64,000 bases of DNA from Thiorhodovibrio litoralis (lineage in GTDB: Bacteria; Pseudomonadota; Gammaproteobacteria; Chromatiales; Chromatiaceae). Each line of letters starts with the position of its first letter. The first letter of the stretch is position 1. Made by a program: the position numbers and the translations under genes. Shown in pieces: positions 46,406-55,562 of this stretch. The stretch lies in the NCBI RefSeq assembly GCF_033954455.1, contig NZ_CP121473.1:1-64000 (forward strand), written 5' to 3'. The notes under the pieces were generated by a model, which saw nothing but the letters and a program-made list of their open reading frames with translations, searched no databases and was not told where the DNA came from.

Positions 46406-46743
46406 TGGCAGGCCGCAGCGCAGAGGTCTGTTGTTGGTGGCGCCAGCTGCCATCGGCTGCCTGCAAGAGTCAACTCAGATAATGATTCAATGAGCTTGAG
46501 GATAAATCATGTCAACAACTCCCGTTTTTCAGGCCGTGACGGGCTGGTGAGCCGGCTGTGATGCCAGATTATCTGGCGGTGATTCTTGCCGGGCTGGTGG
46601 CCATCGGCTTTATGGTCAGCGGCTATCGACTGGCATGCCGCCGGGACCGCGCTGACCGGTCGGCGGCTGATTTTGGACTGAGTTGGCCCGGTCATCGAGA
46701 CCCGGATCGCATGACACAGGGACAGTTGCAACAGGAGAAAGGC
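46406..46743. other. Spacer between rsmI and psiE-like gene
   Basis: The 338 bases hold no recognisable RNA gene; I looked for RNase P RNA, which lies near rsmI in some relatives, and did not see its conserved core. The frame of the next gene stays open here up to GTG/ATG codons at 46558/46561 and would encode one extra membrane helix, but the strong AGGAG site lies just before 46744. Nothing else stands out. Confidence 0.5.
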
Positions 46744-47235
46744 ATGGCATCGCATCAATCGGCTGGTCATGAAGAATTCCCGATCGAGTCATCGGACCCG
46801 GTGCTGCGGGTGCTGCACTGGATCATGCGGGCGGCAGCCTATGTGCTTGCCATCGCCATGGTCGTGGTCATCGTCGAGGGCGTGATCAGCGTCATCTATC
46901 AGCTCTACCAGGCGCTCACCTCGGCGCCTTATTTTATGGTGCCGGACATCGTCAAGACCTTCGGCGGTTTTCTGGCGGTACTGATCGCGTTTGAGATCTT
47001 CGCCAATATCACCCTCTATATTCGTTCTGACGTGTTTCCGGTGAAACTGGTTATTGCCACCGCGCTGATGGCGATCGCGCGAAAGATCATCGTGCTGGAC
47101 ATGAGTGAATACAGCGCGCTTGATCTGATCGGTGTCGCAGCGGTAGTGATCGCGCTGGGCGCGACCTACTGGCTGGTCTCGCGCATCGATCAGGCTCCGG
47201 GCATCCGCGCAAGCGCTCCGGGTGACGGTTGCTGA
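46744..47235 (+). CDS. PsiE-family membrane protein
   Basis: The 163 residues begin MASHQSAGHEEFPIESSDP and show the PsiE pattern of four membrane helices with the cytoplasmic signature LRVLHWIMRAAAYVLAI, IVKTFGGFLAVLIAFEIFANITLYIRSDV and VIATALMAIARKIIVLD. The E. coli founder is phosphate-starvation inducible; the function is unknown. AGGAG six bases before the ATG at 46744 decides the start. It precedes cbbM by 155 bases in the same direction, but with a hairpin between, so linkage is uncertain. Confidence 0.82.
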   Translation: MASHQSAGHEEFPIESSDPVLRVLHWIMRAAAYVLAIAMVVVIVEGVISVIYQLYQALTSAPYFMVPDIVKTFGGFLAVLIAFEIFANITLYIRSDVFPVKLVIATALMAIARKIIVLDMSEYSALDLIGVAAVVIALGATYWLVSRIDQAPGIRASAPGDGC

Positions 47236-47318
47236 GGAGGCCGCAACCGACAAATATCGTTGGGCTGAGCTTTCCGAGTGGGTTAGGGTATTTCCCTTTT
47301 GTGAACGAGGTCTTTAAT

Positions 47319-47342
47319 CTGCCCGAGGTTGTCTTTGGGCAG
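47319..47342 (+). promoter_or_regulatory. Hairpin in the cbbM upstream region
   Basis: CTGCCC and GGGCAG form a 6-bp stem around a 12-base loop, 48 bases before the cbbM ATG. It could be a weak terminator of the psiE-like gene or part of the cbbM leader. No clear promoter or CbbR site was identified. Confidence 0.35.
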
Positions 47343-47390
47343 TGGTAAAGGCCTGAGTGTTAGACGATAACCCACTGAGGAAGCTTCTAC

Positions 47391-48770
47391 ATGGCATTAG
47401 ACCAATCCAAACGCTACGCCGATCTCAGCCTGAACGAAGACGAGCTGATCGCCGGCGGCAATCATATCCTGTGCGCCTACAAAATGAAGCCGATGGCCGG
47501 CCATGGCTATCTCGAGGCCGCCGCGCACTTTGCCGCTGAGTCCTCCACCGGCACCAATGTGGAAGTCTGCACCACCGATGACTTTACCAAGCACGTCGAT
47601 GCGCTGGTCTATCACATCGACGAGGCCACCGAGGAGATGCGCATTGCCTATCCGCTCGAGTTGTTCGATCGCAACATGATCGACGGGCGCATGATGATGG
47701 TGTCCTTTCTGACGCTCACCATCGGCAACAATCAGGGCATGGGCGACATTGAACATGCCAAGATGTACGACTTCCACGTCCCGCCGCGCGCGCTGCAGCT
47801 TTTCGACGGTCCGGCGACCGACATCAGCAATCTGTGGCGCATTCTCGGCCGTCCGGTCAAGGATGGCGGCTACATTGCCGGCACCATCATCAAGCCCAAG
47901 CTTGGCCTGCGCCCAGAACCCTTTGCCGAGGCGGCCTATTCCTTCTGGCTTGGCGGCGACTTCATCAAGAACGACGAACCCCAGGGCAACCAGGTGTTCT
48001 GCCCAACTAAAAAGGTCATTCCTCTGGTGGCCGACGCCATGAAGCGCGCCCAGGACGAGACCGGTCAGGCCAAGTTGTTCTCGATGAACGTGACCGCCGA
48101 TGACCATTACGAGATGTGCGCGCGCGCGGATTTCGTGCTCGAGACTTTCGGCTCCGATGCCGATAAGGTGGCACTGCTGGTCGATGGCTATGTCGGCGGG
48201 CCGGGCATGGTCACCACCATTCGCCGCCAGTACCCGGATCAGTACCTGCATTACCACCGTGCCGGCCACGGTGCTATCACCTCGCCAAGTTCCAAGCGCG
48301 GCTACACAGCCTTTGTGCTGGCTAAGATGGCGCGTCTGCAAGGTGCTTCAGGTATTCACGTCGGTACCATGGGCTACGGCAAGATGGAGGGTGACGCCAA
48401 GGACAAGATTATCGCCTACATGATCGAGCGCGATAGCTGTCAGGGGCCGGCCTACCATCAGGAATGGTTGGGAATGAAGCCGACCACGCCGATCATCTCC
48501 GGTGGAATGAACGCTTTGCGCCTGGTGGGCTTCTTCGAGAACCTCGGCCACGCCAACCTGATCAACACCGCGGGTGGCGGTTCTTACGGCCATGTCGATG
48601 GCCCGGCGGCCGGTGCGCGCTCGCTGCTGCAAGCCTTCGAGTGCTGGAAAGCCGGCGCTAATCCGCTCGACTGGGCGAAGGATCACAAAGAATTCGCCCG
48701 CGCCTTCGAGTCCTTCCCGCACGATGCCGATGCCATCTTCCCCGGCTGGCGCGAGAAGTTGGGCGTTTGA
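47391..48770 (+). CDS. cbbM: Ribulose-1,5-bisphosphate carboxylase, form II
   Basis: Form II RuBisCO fixes CO2 as a large-subunit-only enzyme. The 459 residues match Rhodospirillum rubrum CbbM in length and motifs: [10 protein letters not shown] with Lys168, the carbamylation site [11 protein letters not shown] with Lys193 and metal ligands Asp195/Glu196, HYHRAGHGA and loop 6 [10 protein letters not shown] with Lys331. No small subunit or cbbR is adjacent. GAGGAAG before the ATG is a good ribosome-binding site. All catalytic residues are intact. Form II has a low specificity for CO2 over O2 and suits CO2-rich or anoxic settings. Confidence 0.97.
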   Translation: MALDQSKRYADLSLNEDELIAGGNHILCAYKMKPMAGHGYLEAAAHFAAESSTGTNVEVCTTDDFTKHVDALVYHIDEATEEMRIAYPLELFDRNMIDGRMMMVSFLTLTIGNNQGMGDIEHAKMYDFHVPPRALQLFDGPATDISNLWRILGRPVKDGGYIAGTIIKPKLGLRPEPFAEAAYSFWLGGDFIKNDEPQGNQVFCPTKKVIPLVADAMKRAQDETGQAKLFSMNVTADDHYEMCARADFVLETFGSDADKVALLVDGYVGGPGMVTTIRRQYPDQYLHYHRAGHGAITSPSSKRGYTAFVLAKMARLQGASGIHVGTMGYGKMEGDAKDKIIAYMIERDSCQGPAYHQEWLGMKPTTPIISGGMNALRLVGFFENLGHANLINTAGGGSYGHVDGPAAGARSLLQAFECWKAGANPLDWAKDHKEFARAFESFPHDADAIFPGWREKLGV

Positions 48771-48802
48771 TGCGCTAACCTCGGCTTGTCCACCCGCGCC
48801 TG

Positions 48803-48828
48803 GCTTCCCTTCCTCCGCGAAGGGAGGC
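48803..48828 (+). terminator. Hairpin after cbbM
   Basis: A 9-bp stem with one G-T pair (GCTTCCCTT with AAGGGAGGC) and an 8-base loop begins 32 bases after the cbbM stop. There is no T-run, so it is only a candidate terminator. Confidence 0.4.
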
Positions 48829-49569
48829 GGGCTCTTGTAGGCTATCCGGAATTGACTGTGGAGAAACCGTTACGGGGAGTCCAGTCGGATGTGGAACGCT
48901 CAGTCGAACTCGCCTGCCCCGAGCTTGCGCAACAATGTTGGAAATTTGCGCGCCGTTCCGCGCACCCTGAACTCATTGGATGAGCTCGCGGTGGAGGGAC
49001 TGACTCCCCCGTCTGTCCGTGGCGAGCCCAACACCCCCACTCTCGGACAACTTGCCGCCATATCGAAGGTTCAACCGCAGCACCTGCGCCGGGTCAGGGC
49101 GAGCCACTAAAGCGACTGCCCGGGTTGGACCGTCAGGGAGTAGACAGAACGCTGCCGACACCAGCCAGCATTTGCACCTTTCGCCCTTCCGCTTCCGACC
49201 CAAACCAGACACTGATGCTTCAAGGACTAGGGGCCGCAGCAGCGCGGACAGGCGACACTCGCCCCTAATGATTGTGACGACGACCCCTCTTGCAAATGAA
49301 AGCCTCACAAAGCGCACTAAGTTGCTGGGAAATTATAATTACTCTAATCCTTTGTTACTTATTGTTTTTTAGAGCATAACGACATTATTATCCGTCGATA
49401 ATAGGGCACCAAAAGACGATAGAACGTGAAAAATTTCTTGATACCTGCTTAACTTGCATGGTGTGATGACGTTAAACCTTGAGCATCCGCTTTTCGCAAC
49501 GTCGCGGAAGGTGAAAACTGTTTTTAACCTCGCCAAGGATTGAGGCGGACCAACCTAGAGCCGCCTTGC
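48829..49569. other. Long non-coding spacer before the flagellin relic
   Basis: I see no supportable gene. The left part is GC-rich with short open frames lacking codon bias; from about 49310 to 49420 it becomes strongly A/T-rich, unlike the surroundings, and may hold flagellin promoters. A GTCGATAA near 49394 resembles a sigma-28 -10 element, but its -35 is poor. The composition break suggests recombination or a foreign segment. Confidence 0.45.
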
Positions 49570-49954
49570 GTGTTGACACTTCATACAAACACGATAGCTA
49601 CGACTTTCCAGCGCAACCTCAACCTCACCTCCAACGCGCAAGCATCGCCCTAGCAGCGGCTCTCCACTGGGCCGTGGGTCAATCGAGCAACGGACGATGC
49701 AGCGGGTCTAGCAATCTCTGAGCGCTTCACCTCGCAGACTAGAGGACTTGATCAGGCTATCCGTAATGCCAACGGCGGCATCTCCCTGACCCAGGTCAGG
49801 GGAAGCGCCCTGTCGACCGGCAGCGACGAACTGCAGCGCATCCTCAAGCTGGCAATTAAAGCCTCCAACGACACTCTATAGTGCCGGCGATCGGCAAAAT
49901 CTCCAAGCCGAGGTCGATGACATCATTGCGCTGATTCGCATTACCGCTAGTAGC
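49570..49954 (+). pseudogene. Decayed flagellin gene relic
   Basis: The translation from a GTG at 49570 gives QRNLNLTSNAQAS, is broken by TAG at 49651-49653, continues in the same frame as QRLSTG...[34 protein letters not shown] and [14 protein letters not shown], and stops at 49879. A +1 shift then restores SAGDRQNLQAEVDDIIALI. This is the conserved N-terminal D0/D1 region of flagellin with a nonsense mutation, a frameshift and loss of the C-terminal half. Its GC-rich codons match the genome better than the intact flagellin 20 bases downstream. Confidence 0.85.
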
Positions 49955-49974
49955 TCACTAAACAGGTAGATCAG

Positions 49975-50847
49975 ATGGCCCAAGTCATAAATACTAATGT
50001 GAAGTCTCTGACCGCTCAACGAAACCTTGCTAACTCACAGAAGGGTATTTCAAAGACACTCGCCCGACTCTCGACAGGATTTCGCATTAATAGCGCAAAA
50101 GATGATGCTGCTGGACTAGCAATTTCAGAGCGTTTCACTTCTCAGATTCGGGGTCTAAATCAGTCAATCAGAAATGCGAATGACGGCATTTCATTTTCGC
50201 AGGTTGCTGAATCTGCTCTAAGTACCATCGGTGGCAATTTGCAGCGAATTCGTGAGTTAGCCGTGCAATCTGCAAATGGGAGCAATACTGCGAGTGATCG
50301 GTTCGCGCTTGACGGCGAGTCGCAGGCACTGATCAAGGAGATTCAGCGCGTTGCGCTAAACACGGAATTTAACGGGCGGGCTGTGCTGGATGGATCGAGA
50401 AATGAAACATTTTTTCAGGTTGGGGCTAATCAAGGGCAGATGATTGCTGTGAAAGGCATTGATGCGCGGACGTCAAGTTTGGGTGGGGAAATCCATTATA
50501 GGAATGACCCTAGCATTAGTTATACAAAAAATATAACTTTAGATGAACTCAGCCTAGAAACCGCGAGGGATTCCGGGTGGGCGATTAGTCTGGCAGATGC
50601 TGCTTTGGATCAAATTAACTCCATGCGGGCTGAACTGGGAGCGGTACAAGCTAAATTTGAGAGTGCGATTAGCAACCTCAGTGTCTCTTCTGAAAACATG
50701 TCCGCTGCCCGTTCGAGAATTCGCGATGCAGACTTCGCGGCCGAGACAGCAGAACTTACTCGAGTACAAATTCTTCAGCAGGCCGGCATTTCGGTTTTGG
50801 CGCAAGCAAACTCGTCGCCACAGAGTGCTTTGTCGCTACTCCAGTAG
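49975..50847 (+). CDS. fliC: Flagellin
   Basis: Flagellin polymerises into the flagellar filament after export by the flagellar type III system. The 290 residues have the conserved N-terminal D0/D1 ([58 protein letters not shown]) and C-terminal D1/D0 ([39 protein letters not shown]) with a short central domain. The codons are A/T-rich compared with flanking genes, which suggests transfer or rapid divergence. The ribosome-binding site is weak (AGGT). No other flagellar genes are in the window. Confidence 0.93.
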   Translation: MAQVINTNVKSLTAQRNLANSQKGISKTLARLSTGFRINSAKDDAAGLAISERFTSQIRGLNQSIRNANDGISFSQVAESALSTIGGNLQRIRELAVQSANGSNTASDRFALDGESQALIKEIQRVALNTEFNGRAVLDGSRNETFFQVGANQGQMIAVKGIDARTSSLGGEIHYRNDPSISYTKNITLDELSLETARDSGWAISLADAALDQINSMRAELGAVQAKFESAISNLSVSSENMSAARSRIRDADFAAETAELTRVQILQQAGISVLAQANSSPQSALSLLQ

Positions 50848-51412
50848 CCGTTCTTCCAAGGTCAACTGAACGCTGGGTGCCATCGGAGCAACCCAATCAA
50901 GTAGTCATTTCATTTTTAGGGCTGGTATGCAGCTTCATGGAATTGCAGCAGTGCTATCTTACGCAGATATTGCTGTATCTAGCGCAATGATGTCTGCTAT
51001 GGTTTCTTTTGCTGTCCTCTGCCGCCTAAGAGACGCGGTCTGGAGTTGGCCGATACCAGCCGCAAAGGTCGCGGTTTACTTTGCGTCCATTTGTTCGTGC
51101 ACCATTGTGCGACCAGCCTCGAATAATTAGCGACCTTTGTATTGCTCCGCCTGAAAGCTAGTTGCCCGCATTTCTCGATAGAGGCCAACACTACAAGCCG
51201 AGTTTTCAAATAAGTGCAAATTGACCAACTCCTAACAGCCGAAGCGGCCACGCGCTGCTGACATCGCCAGAACCGCATGCCTTAACCAACAGTAGATTCC
51301 GAATACCCCTTTTGCATGCCGAGACCTCCGGGGTATTGCGTCCAGCGACCAGACCCCGGATTACCCGGGGCTGGCAGGGCAATCGCGTGCGGTCGGGAGC
51401 AGCGAGCGCAGG
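50848..51412. other. Spacer between flagellin and CBS-domain gene
   Basis: The 565 bases contain no gene I can support; a 67-codon open frame at 50927 has no ribosome-binding site or coding bias. A small hairpin (CCCCGG 51354-51359 with CCGGGG 51365-51370) near the right end could terminate the leftward CBS gene. The left half shares the A/T-richer composition of the flagellin gene. Confidence 0.45.
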
Positions 51413-51829
51413 CTAGGCCCGACTGGCGTCGGGTTCCCAGCCAGATTCGAGCTGGCGGAGTATGTCGCGGCGGCTGACGATGCCGATCAGGCGACCGTTT
51501 TCCAGCACCGGCAGGCGGCGCAGGTGGCTGGTGGCGAAGCGCTCGGCAATCTCGACGGCGGGGGTGTCGGCAGAGACGTTGATGACTGCCGGTGTCATGA
51601 AGCTCTCCACCTTGCCGCCGCTCTCGCGGTAGTAGCTCGCATCCAGCGCGACCTTCAGGCAATCGCGCTCGGTCAGCATGCCGACCAGATTGCCGAGTTG
51701 GTCGAGCACGGGTGCGCCTGAGATGCGTTTCTCGATCAGGGTGCGCACGGCCTCCAGAATGTCCATGTCGGGGCGAAAGGTCACCAGTCCTTGTGACATG
51801 ATCTCTTTGGCGGTTTTGGTTCCGGGCAT
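51413..51829 (-). CDS. CBS-domain-pair protein
   Basis: The 138 residues consist of two CBS domains: MSQGLVTFRPDMDILEAVRTLIEKRISGAPVLDQLGNLVGMLTERD and FMTPAVINVSADTPAVEIAERFATSHLRRLPVLENGRLIGIVSRRDILR. Such stand-alone pairs bind adenine nucleotides and act as energy sensors; the partner is unknown. The ATG at 51829 has a strong GAGGAGGA upstream, so the longer frame reaching 52138, which is antisense-like and Ala/Pro-rich, is rejected. It lies 82 bases after nqrM in the same direction and may be transcribed with the nqr operon. Confidence 0.88.
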   Translation of the reverse strand: MPGTKTAKEIMSQGLVTFRPDMDILEAVRTLIEKRISGAPVLDQLGNLVGMLTERDCLKVALDASYYRESGGKVESFMTPAVINVSADTPAVEIAERFATSHLRRLPVLENGRLIGIVSRRDILRQLESGWEPDASRA

Positions 51830-51911
51830 CGTTCTGTCCTCCTCGGGTGGGCCAAGGCTAGCTTGTCGTCGTTGTTGTCGTTCGAGTCGGAAATCCGTGC
51901 GGGCGGGCGGC

Positions 51912-52148
51912 TCAGGCGGGATGATCTGCGGCGGTTGGGCCATTGTCGGCATCCATATCGGCACCGGCCTCGCGCTGACAGCTGCGGCCTTCGGCGCGGC
52001 AGGCCCCGCCGCAGTCGGAGGTGATGCCGGGCAGATGGGCAAGACCGCCGCAACTGCCGGCGATGCCGCGGCCACCGCGCAGCACGCCGATAGCCATGCC
52101 GAGAAAGGCGAGAAGGAACAGCAGCAGCGCGAAAGCAAGCTCGAACAT
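51912..52148 (-). CDS. nqrM: NQR maturation protein NqrM
   Basis: NqrM (formerly DUF539) is needed to insert the Fe centre between NqrD and NqrE. The 78 residues have one N-terminal membrane helix (LAFALLLFLLAFLGMAIGVLRG) followed by the conserved IAGSCGGLAHL, and further Cys in SDCGGACRAEGRSC, which match the four-cysteine pattern. The Asp/Pro tail is longer than usual. It follows nqrF by 14 bases, its standard position. Confidence 0.88.
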   Translation of the reverse strand: MFELAFALLLFLLAFLGMAIGVLRGGRGIAGSCGGLAHLPGITSDCGGACRAEGRSCQREAGADMDADNGPTAADHPA

Positions 52149-52162
52149 GTCCTAACCTGGCC

Positions 52163-53383
52163 TTAGCCCCCGAAATTGTCGAGCAGGATGTTGTCGTCTT
52201 CGACGCCGAGGTTCTTGAGCATGCCGATAACGGCGGCGGTCATCATCGGCGGGCCGCACATGTAGTATTCGCAGTCCTCGGGCGCCGGGTGCTGGCCGAG
52301 ATATTCATCGAACAGCACTTTATGGATAAAGCCGACCGAGCCCTCCCAGTTGTCCTCCGGCTGCGGGTCGGACAGCGCGATCTTCCAGCTAAAGTTCTCA
52401 TGCTTGGCCGCCAAGCGGTCGAAATCCTCCTGGTAGAAGATTTCGCGCTTGCTGCGCGCGCCATACCAGAAGCTGATCTTGCGCTTGGAGTTCAGCCGCT
52501 CGAGCTGATCGAAAATGTGGCTTCGCATTGGCGCCATGCCGGCGCCACCGCCGACAAACACCATCTCGGCATCGGTCTCTTTGGCAAAGAATTCACCAAA
52601 GGGGCCAGAGACGGTGACATCATCGCCGGGCTTTAGATGAAAAATGTAGCTCGACATAATCCCGGGCGGTGCATTTGGCTTATTCGGCGGGGGGGTGGCG
52701 ATGCGCACATTGAGCATCACAATGCCTTGCTCGCCGGGATAATTCGCCATGGAATAAGCGCGCATCGCGGGTTCTTTGGTTTCCGCCACATAGCGCCAGA
52801 GGTCGTAATTGTCCCAGTCGGCGCGGAACATTTCGGGGATGTCGAAGTCGCGAAAGGGCACCCGATAAGGCGGGCATTCGATCTGGATGTAACCACCGGC
52901 GCGAAAGTCCATCTGCTCGCCTGCCGGCAACTCCAGCACCAGCTCTTTGATGAAGGTCGAGACGCTTCGGTTGGAGCGCACCCGGCAGTTCCATTTTTTG
53001 ACGCCAAAAACCTCGCGCGGCAATTCGATGTGCAGGTCCTGTTTGACGCCAAGCTGACATGAGAGCCGATAACCCTCGGATGCCTCGCGCTTGCTGATCA
53101 GGCTGCTCTCCGTCGGCAGCAGCTCGCCGCCACCCTCGAGCACCCGCACCCGGCACTGGCCGCAGGTACCGCCACCGCCGCAGGCCGAGGATACGAAGAG
53201 CCCCGCCTCGGCCAGAGAGCCGAGCAGCTTGTTGCCAGGGCGCGTTTGCACCCGATGCTCGCCATTGATGTGAATCGCGACGTCGCCGCTCGGCACCAGG
53301 CGGCTGCGAGCAGTCAGGATGACCGCGACCAGCAGCAGGACCACGGCGGTGAAAACAACGATGCCTAGGGTGACGTCCAGCAT
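52163..53383 (-). CDS. nqrF: Na+-translocating NADH:quinone oxidoreductase subunit F
   Basis: NqrF is the NADH-oxidising entry subunit, carrying FAD and a 2Fe-2S cluster. The 406 residues have an N-terminal membrane helix, the ferredoxin ligands [14 protein letters not shown] and LSCQLG, the FAD motif [10 protein letters not shown], the NADH-binding [15 protein letters not shown] and YMCGPPMM, and the conserved C-terminal LDNFGG. The length matches Vibrio NqrF (407). It lies 16 bases after nqrE. The genes are in order A-B-C-D-E-F-M. Confidence 0.96.
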   Translation of the reverse strand: MLDVTLGIVVFTAVVLLLVAVILTARSRLVPSGDVAIHINGEHRVQTRPGNKLLGSLAEAGLFVSSACGGGGTCGQCRVRVLEGGGELLPTESSLISKREASEGYRLSCQLGVKQDLHIELPREVFGVKKWNCRVRSNRSVSTFIKELVLELPAGEQMDFRAGGYIQIECPPYRVPFRDFDIPEMFRADWDNYDLWRYVAETKEPAMRAYSMANYPGEQGIVMLNVRIATPPPNKPNAPPGIMSSYIFHLKPGDDVTVSGPFGEFFAKETDAEMVFVGGGAGMAPMRSHIFDQLERLNSKRKISFWYGARSKREIFYQEDFDRLAAKHENFSWKIALSDPQPEDNWEGSVGFIHKVLFDEYLGQHPAPEDCEYYMCGPPMMTAAVIGMLKNLGVEDDNILLDNFGG

Positions 53384-53399
53384 GATGGCGGTGTCAGAG

Positions 53400-54005
53400 C
53401 TAAATTCCGGAGAAGGACATGAAGGCCATGGCCATCAGCCCGGTGGTGATGAAGGTAATGCCGAGTCCCTGCAGCCCGGCCGGGACATCGCTGTACTTTA
53501 GCTTTTCGCGAATCCCGGCCAGCAACACAATGGCCAAGGCCCAGCCGAGCCCGCTGCCGAATCCATAGACCAGGCTCTCGCCGAAGTCATAGCCGCGTTC
53601 CACCATAAAGAGCGAGCCGCCAAGAATGGCGCAGTTGACAGTGATCAGCGGCAGAAAGATGCCCAGGGCGGCATGCAGGGCCGGAAAATAGCGGTCGAGG
53701 ATCATCTCAAGGATCTGCACCATGGCGGCGATCACGCCGATGTAGGTGATCAGCCCAAGAAAGCTGAGATCGACCTCGCCGAGCCCCAGCCAGGTAAGGG
53801 CCCCTTCCCGCAGCAGATATTCGTTGATTAGATGATTGGCCGGCACCGTGATGGTCTGCACGACGACCACCGCGATGCCAAGCCCCAGCGCGGTGGAAAT
53901 GCGCTTGGAAACGGCCAGGAAGGTGCACATGCCGAGAAAAAAGGACAAGGCCAGATTCTCGACGAAGACCGCCTTGAACAGCAGGGAAAGGTAGTGTTCG
54001 AGCAT
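53400..54005 (-). CDS. nqrE: Na+-translocating NADH:quinone oxidoreductase subunit E
   Basis: NqrE is a six-helix membrane subunit homologous to NqrD; together they bind an Fe centre and form part of the ion path. The 201 residues contain [22 protein letters not shown] with the conserved Cys and the second-half repeat [14 protein letters not shown], both needed for the Fe site. The length is normal (198 in Vibrio). It is nine bases after nqrD. Confidence 0.96.
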   Translation of the reverse strand: MLEHYLSLLFKAVFVENLALSFFLGMCTFLAVSKRISTALGLGIAVVVVQTITVPANHLINEYLLREGALTWLGLGEVDLSFLGLITYIGVIAAMVQILEMILDRYFPALHAALGIFLPLITVNCAILGGSLFMVERGYDFGESLVYGFGSGLGWALAIVLLAGIREKLKYSDVPAGLQGLGITFITTGLMAMAFMSFSGI

Positions 54006-54014
54006 GGCAGCGAC

Positions 54015-54677
54015 TTAAAGCACTTCGGTGCGATGGACGATGTGAATCTGATACTCGGGCTTTTCGAGTTGCTCCGACTTCCAGGTGCGCAGCCCCCAGA
54101 TCATCAGGCCGATGATGAAGAAAGCGCCCGGGGCGAGCAGCATCAGGCCATTGGGCTCATACCAGCCGCCAGTGCTGGTCAGCGGCAGGATTTGCACGCC
54201 GAGCAGGCTGCCGGAGCCGAACAGCTCGCGAATGGCACCGACCGAGATCAGAATGACACTGTAGCCGATGCTGTTGCCGATGGCGTCGAGCAGGCTTGGC
54301 CAGGGCGGGTTCTTGGAGGCGAATGCCTCGGCTCGCCCGAGCACGATACAGTTGGTAATAATCAGCCCGACGAACACCGACAATTGCTTGGACAACTCGT
54401 AGGCAAACGCCTTGAGCACCTGATCGACCACAATCACCAGCGAGGCGATGATGGTCATCATGATGATGATGCGGATGCTCGCCGGCATGTGCCGGCGGAT
54501 CAGGCTCACAATCAGGTTGGAACCCACCAGCACGAAGGTCAGCGCCAGACTCATGGTGATTGCAGGCGCCAGCTTGGTGGTCACCGCCAGCGCCGAGCAG
54601 ATGCCGAGAATCTGCAGGGTGATGGGATTGTTATCGACGATGGGCGCGATCAGCAGTTTGCGTTGGCTGGCATCCAT
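54015..54677 (-). CDS. nqrD: Na+-translocating NADH:quinone oxidoreductase subunit D
   Basis: NqrD pairs with NqrE in the membrane. The 220 residues have six helices with [25 protein letters not shown] and [24 protein letters not shown], whose cysteines coordinate Fe with those of NqrE. The ATG lies three bases from the nqrC stop. The length matches relatives (about 210-225). Confidence 0.96.
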   Translation of the reverse strand: MDASQRKLLIAPIVDNNPITLQILGICSALAVTTKLAPAITMSLALTFVLVGSNLIVSLIRRHMPASIRIIIMMTIIASLVIVVDQVLKAFAYELSKQLSVFVGLIITNCIVLGRAEAFASKNPPWPSLLDAIGNSIGYSVILISVGAIRELFGSGSLLGVQILPLTSTGGWYEPNGLMLLAPGAFFIIGLMIWGLRTWKSEQLEKPEYQIHIVHRTEVL

Positions 54678-54680
54678 GGA

Positions 54681-55562
54681 TCAGCCCTCCGTCTGGTTGC
54701 CAGCATCGGCCAGCGAGCCGGCGCGCAGTTTTTCGAGGTAAGGCCCGAAGCCCTGCTCGCCGAGCCAGAATTGCATCAGGTGAGTGACGCCATTGGTGGT
54801 CAGGGTGGCGCCAGAGAGGCCATCGACACGCTGGTCCGCATTGGGGGCGTTGGGATCGACCGGTCCTTTAGCCACGCGAATCACCGGCTCGCCGTTCGCG
54901 CCAATCAGCGTCTTGTCCTGCCACTTGGCTTGCCAGCGGGGATTGGCCACCTCACCGCCGAGACCCGCGGTCTCGAGCTGCTCGTAGAACGACAGCGCCT
55001 TGGCGCGGCGCCCGTCCGGATAGAGCGCGACCAGGCCATGCATGGTTGACCACAGGCCATAGCCGTAGACCGGCAAGATCAGGGTTTCGATCTGCTCGCC
55101 CCCGGAGGAATCAGCCGTCGAGTCAGACCGGACCAGGTAGACAGGCATCTTGTCTGGCCGGCGGCGGATGCCGGCGATATCCTGCTCGCCGAGCGCGATA
55201 CTCGCTTGCGGATCATTGCCCGCGTCGCGATAGGAATAGCTCATTGGGTCCGGATGCTCGACATAGTCGCCGCTGTCGAGGTCTACCAGGCGGACTTCGA
55301 TCGCCTCGAACGCCTGGTCGATGTCCTGGCCAGAGGTATCCAGCCCCGCAACGCGCAAAATCTCGCGTTTGAGCGCCAGGCTCTCGTTGCGCTCCTGTAG
55401 CGGTCGCAGCCCCACGGCGGTGGCTGATACAACCACCGAACAGGCCAGGCAGAGCACCAGTGCGACCGCGACCGTCTTGAGCGGGTCGTCGTTTGGCCGC
55501 GAGAAGATGCCAAAGAGCCCGCTGCCTCCAGGGGTTTGGGTGCTTTGTGCTTCAGGCGGCAT
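54681..55562 (-). CDS. nqrC: Na+-translocating NADH:quinone oxidoreductase subunit C
   Basis: NqrC carries a covalently bound FMN on a periplasmic domain. The 293 residues have one N-terminal membrane helix (VAVALVLCLACSVVVSATAVGL) and the flavinylation motif DGLSGATLTTNGV, where the Thr takes FMN by ApbE. GYGLWSTMHGLVALYPDG is also typical. A Ser/Gly insert (SDSTADSSGGEQ) lies in the middle. The ATG at 55562 overlaps nqrB by 11 bases; an earlier start at 55586 is possible. ApbE is not in the window. Confidence 0.95.
   Translation of the reverse strand: MPPEAQSTQTPGGSGLFGIFSRPNDDPLKTVAVALVLCLACSVVVSATAVGLRPLQERNESLALKREILRVAGLDTSGQDIDQAFEAIEVRLVDLDSGDYVEHPDPMSYSYRDAGNDPQASIALGEQDIAGIRRRPDKMPVYLVRSDSTADSSGGEQIETLILPVYGYGLWSTMHGLVALYPDGRRAKALSFYEQLETAGLGGEVANPRWQAKWQDKTLIGANGEPVIRVAKGPVDPNAPNADQRVDGLSGATLTTNGVTHLMQFWLGEQGFGPYLEKLRAGSLADAGNQTEG

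Noticed and set aside
46406-46743. RNase P RNA gene downstream of rsmI
   Set aside because: The conserved GAGGAAAGTCC-type core is absent from this spacer.
47397-48341. 314-codon minus-strand frame opposite cbbM
   Set aside because: It is the mirror of a highly conserved RuBisCO gene; no independent evidence of coding.
49375-49401. Sigma-28 promoter for flagellin
   Set aside because: GTCGATAA resembles the -10, but the expected TAAA-type -35 eleven bases upstream is not present, and the site is nearly 600 bases from fliC.
51830-52138. N-terminal extension of the CBS protein reaching into nqrM
   Set aside because: The Ala/Pro/Cys-rich stretch overlaps nqrM in another frame, and a strong ribosome-binding site precedes the ATG at 51829.
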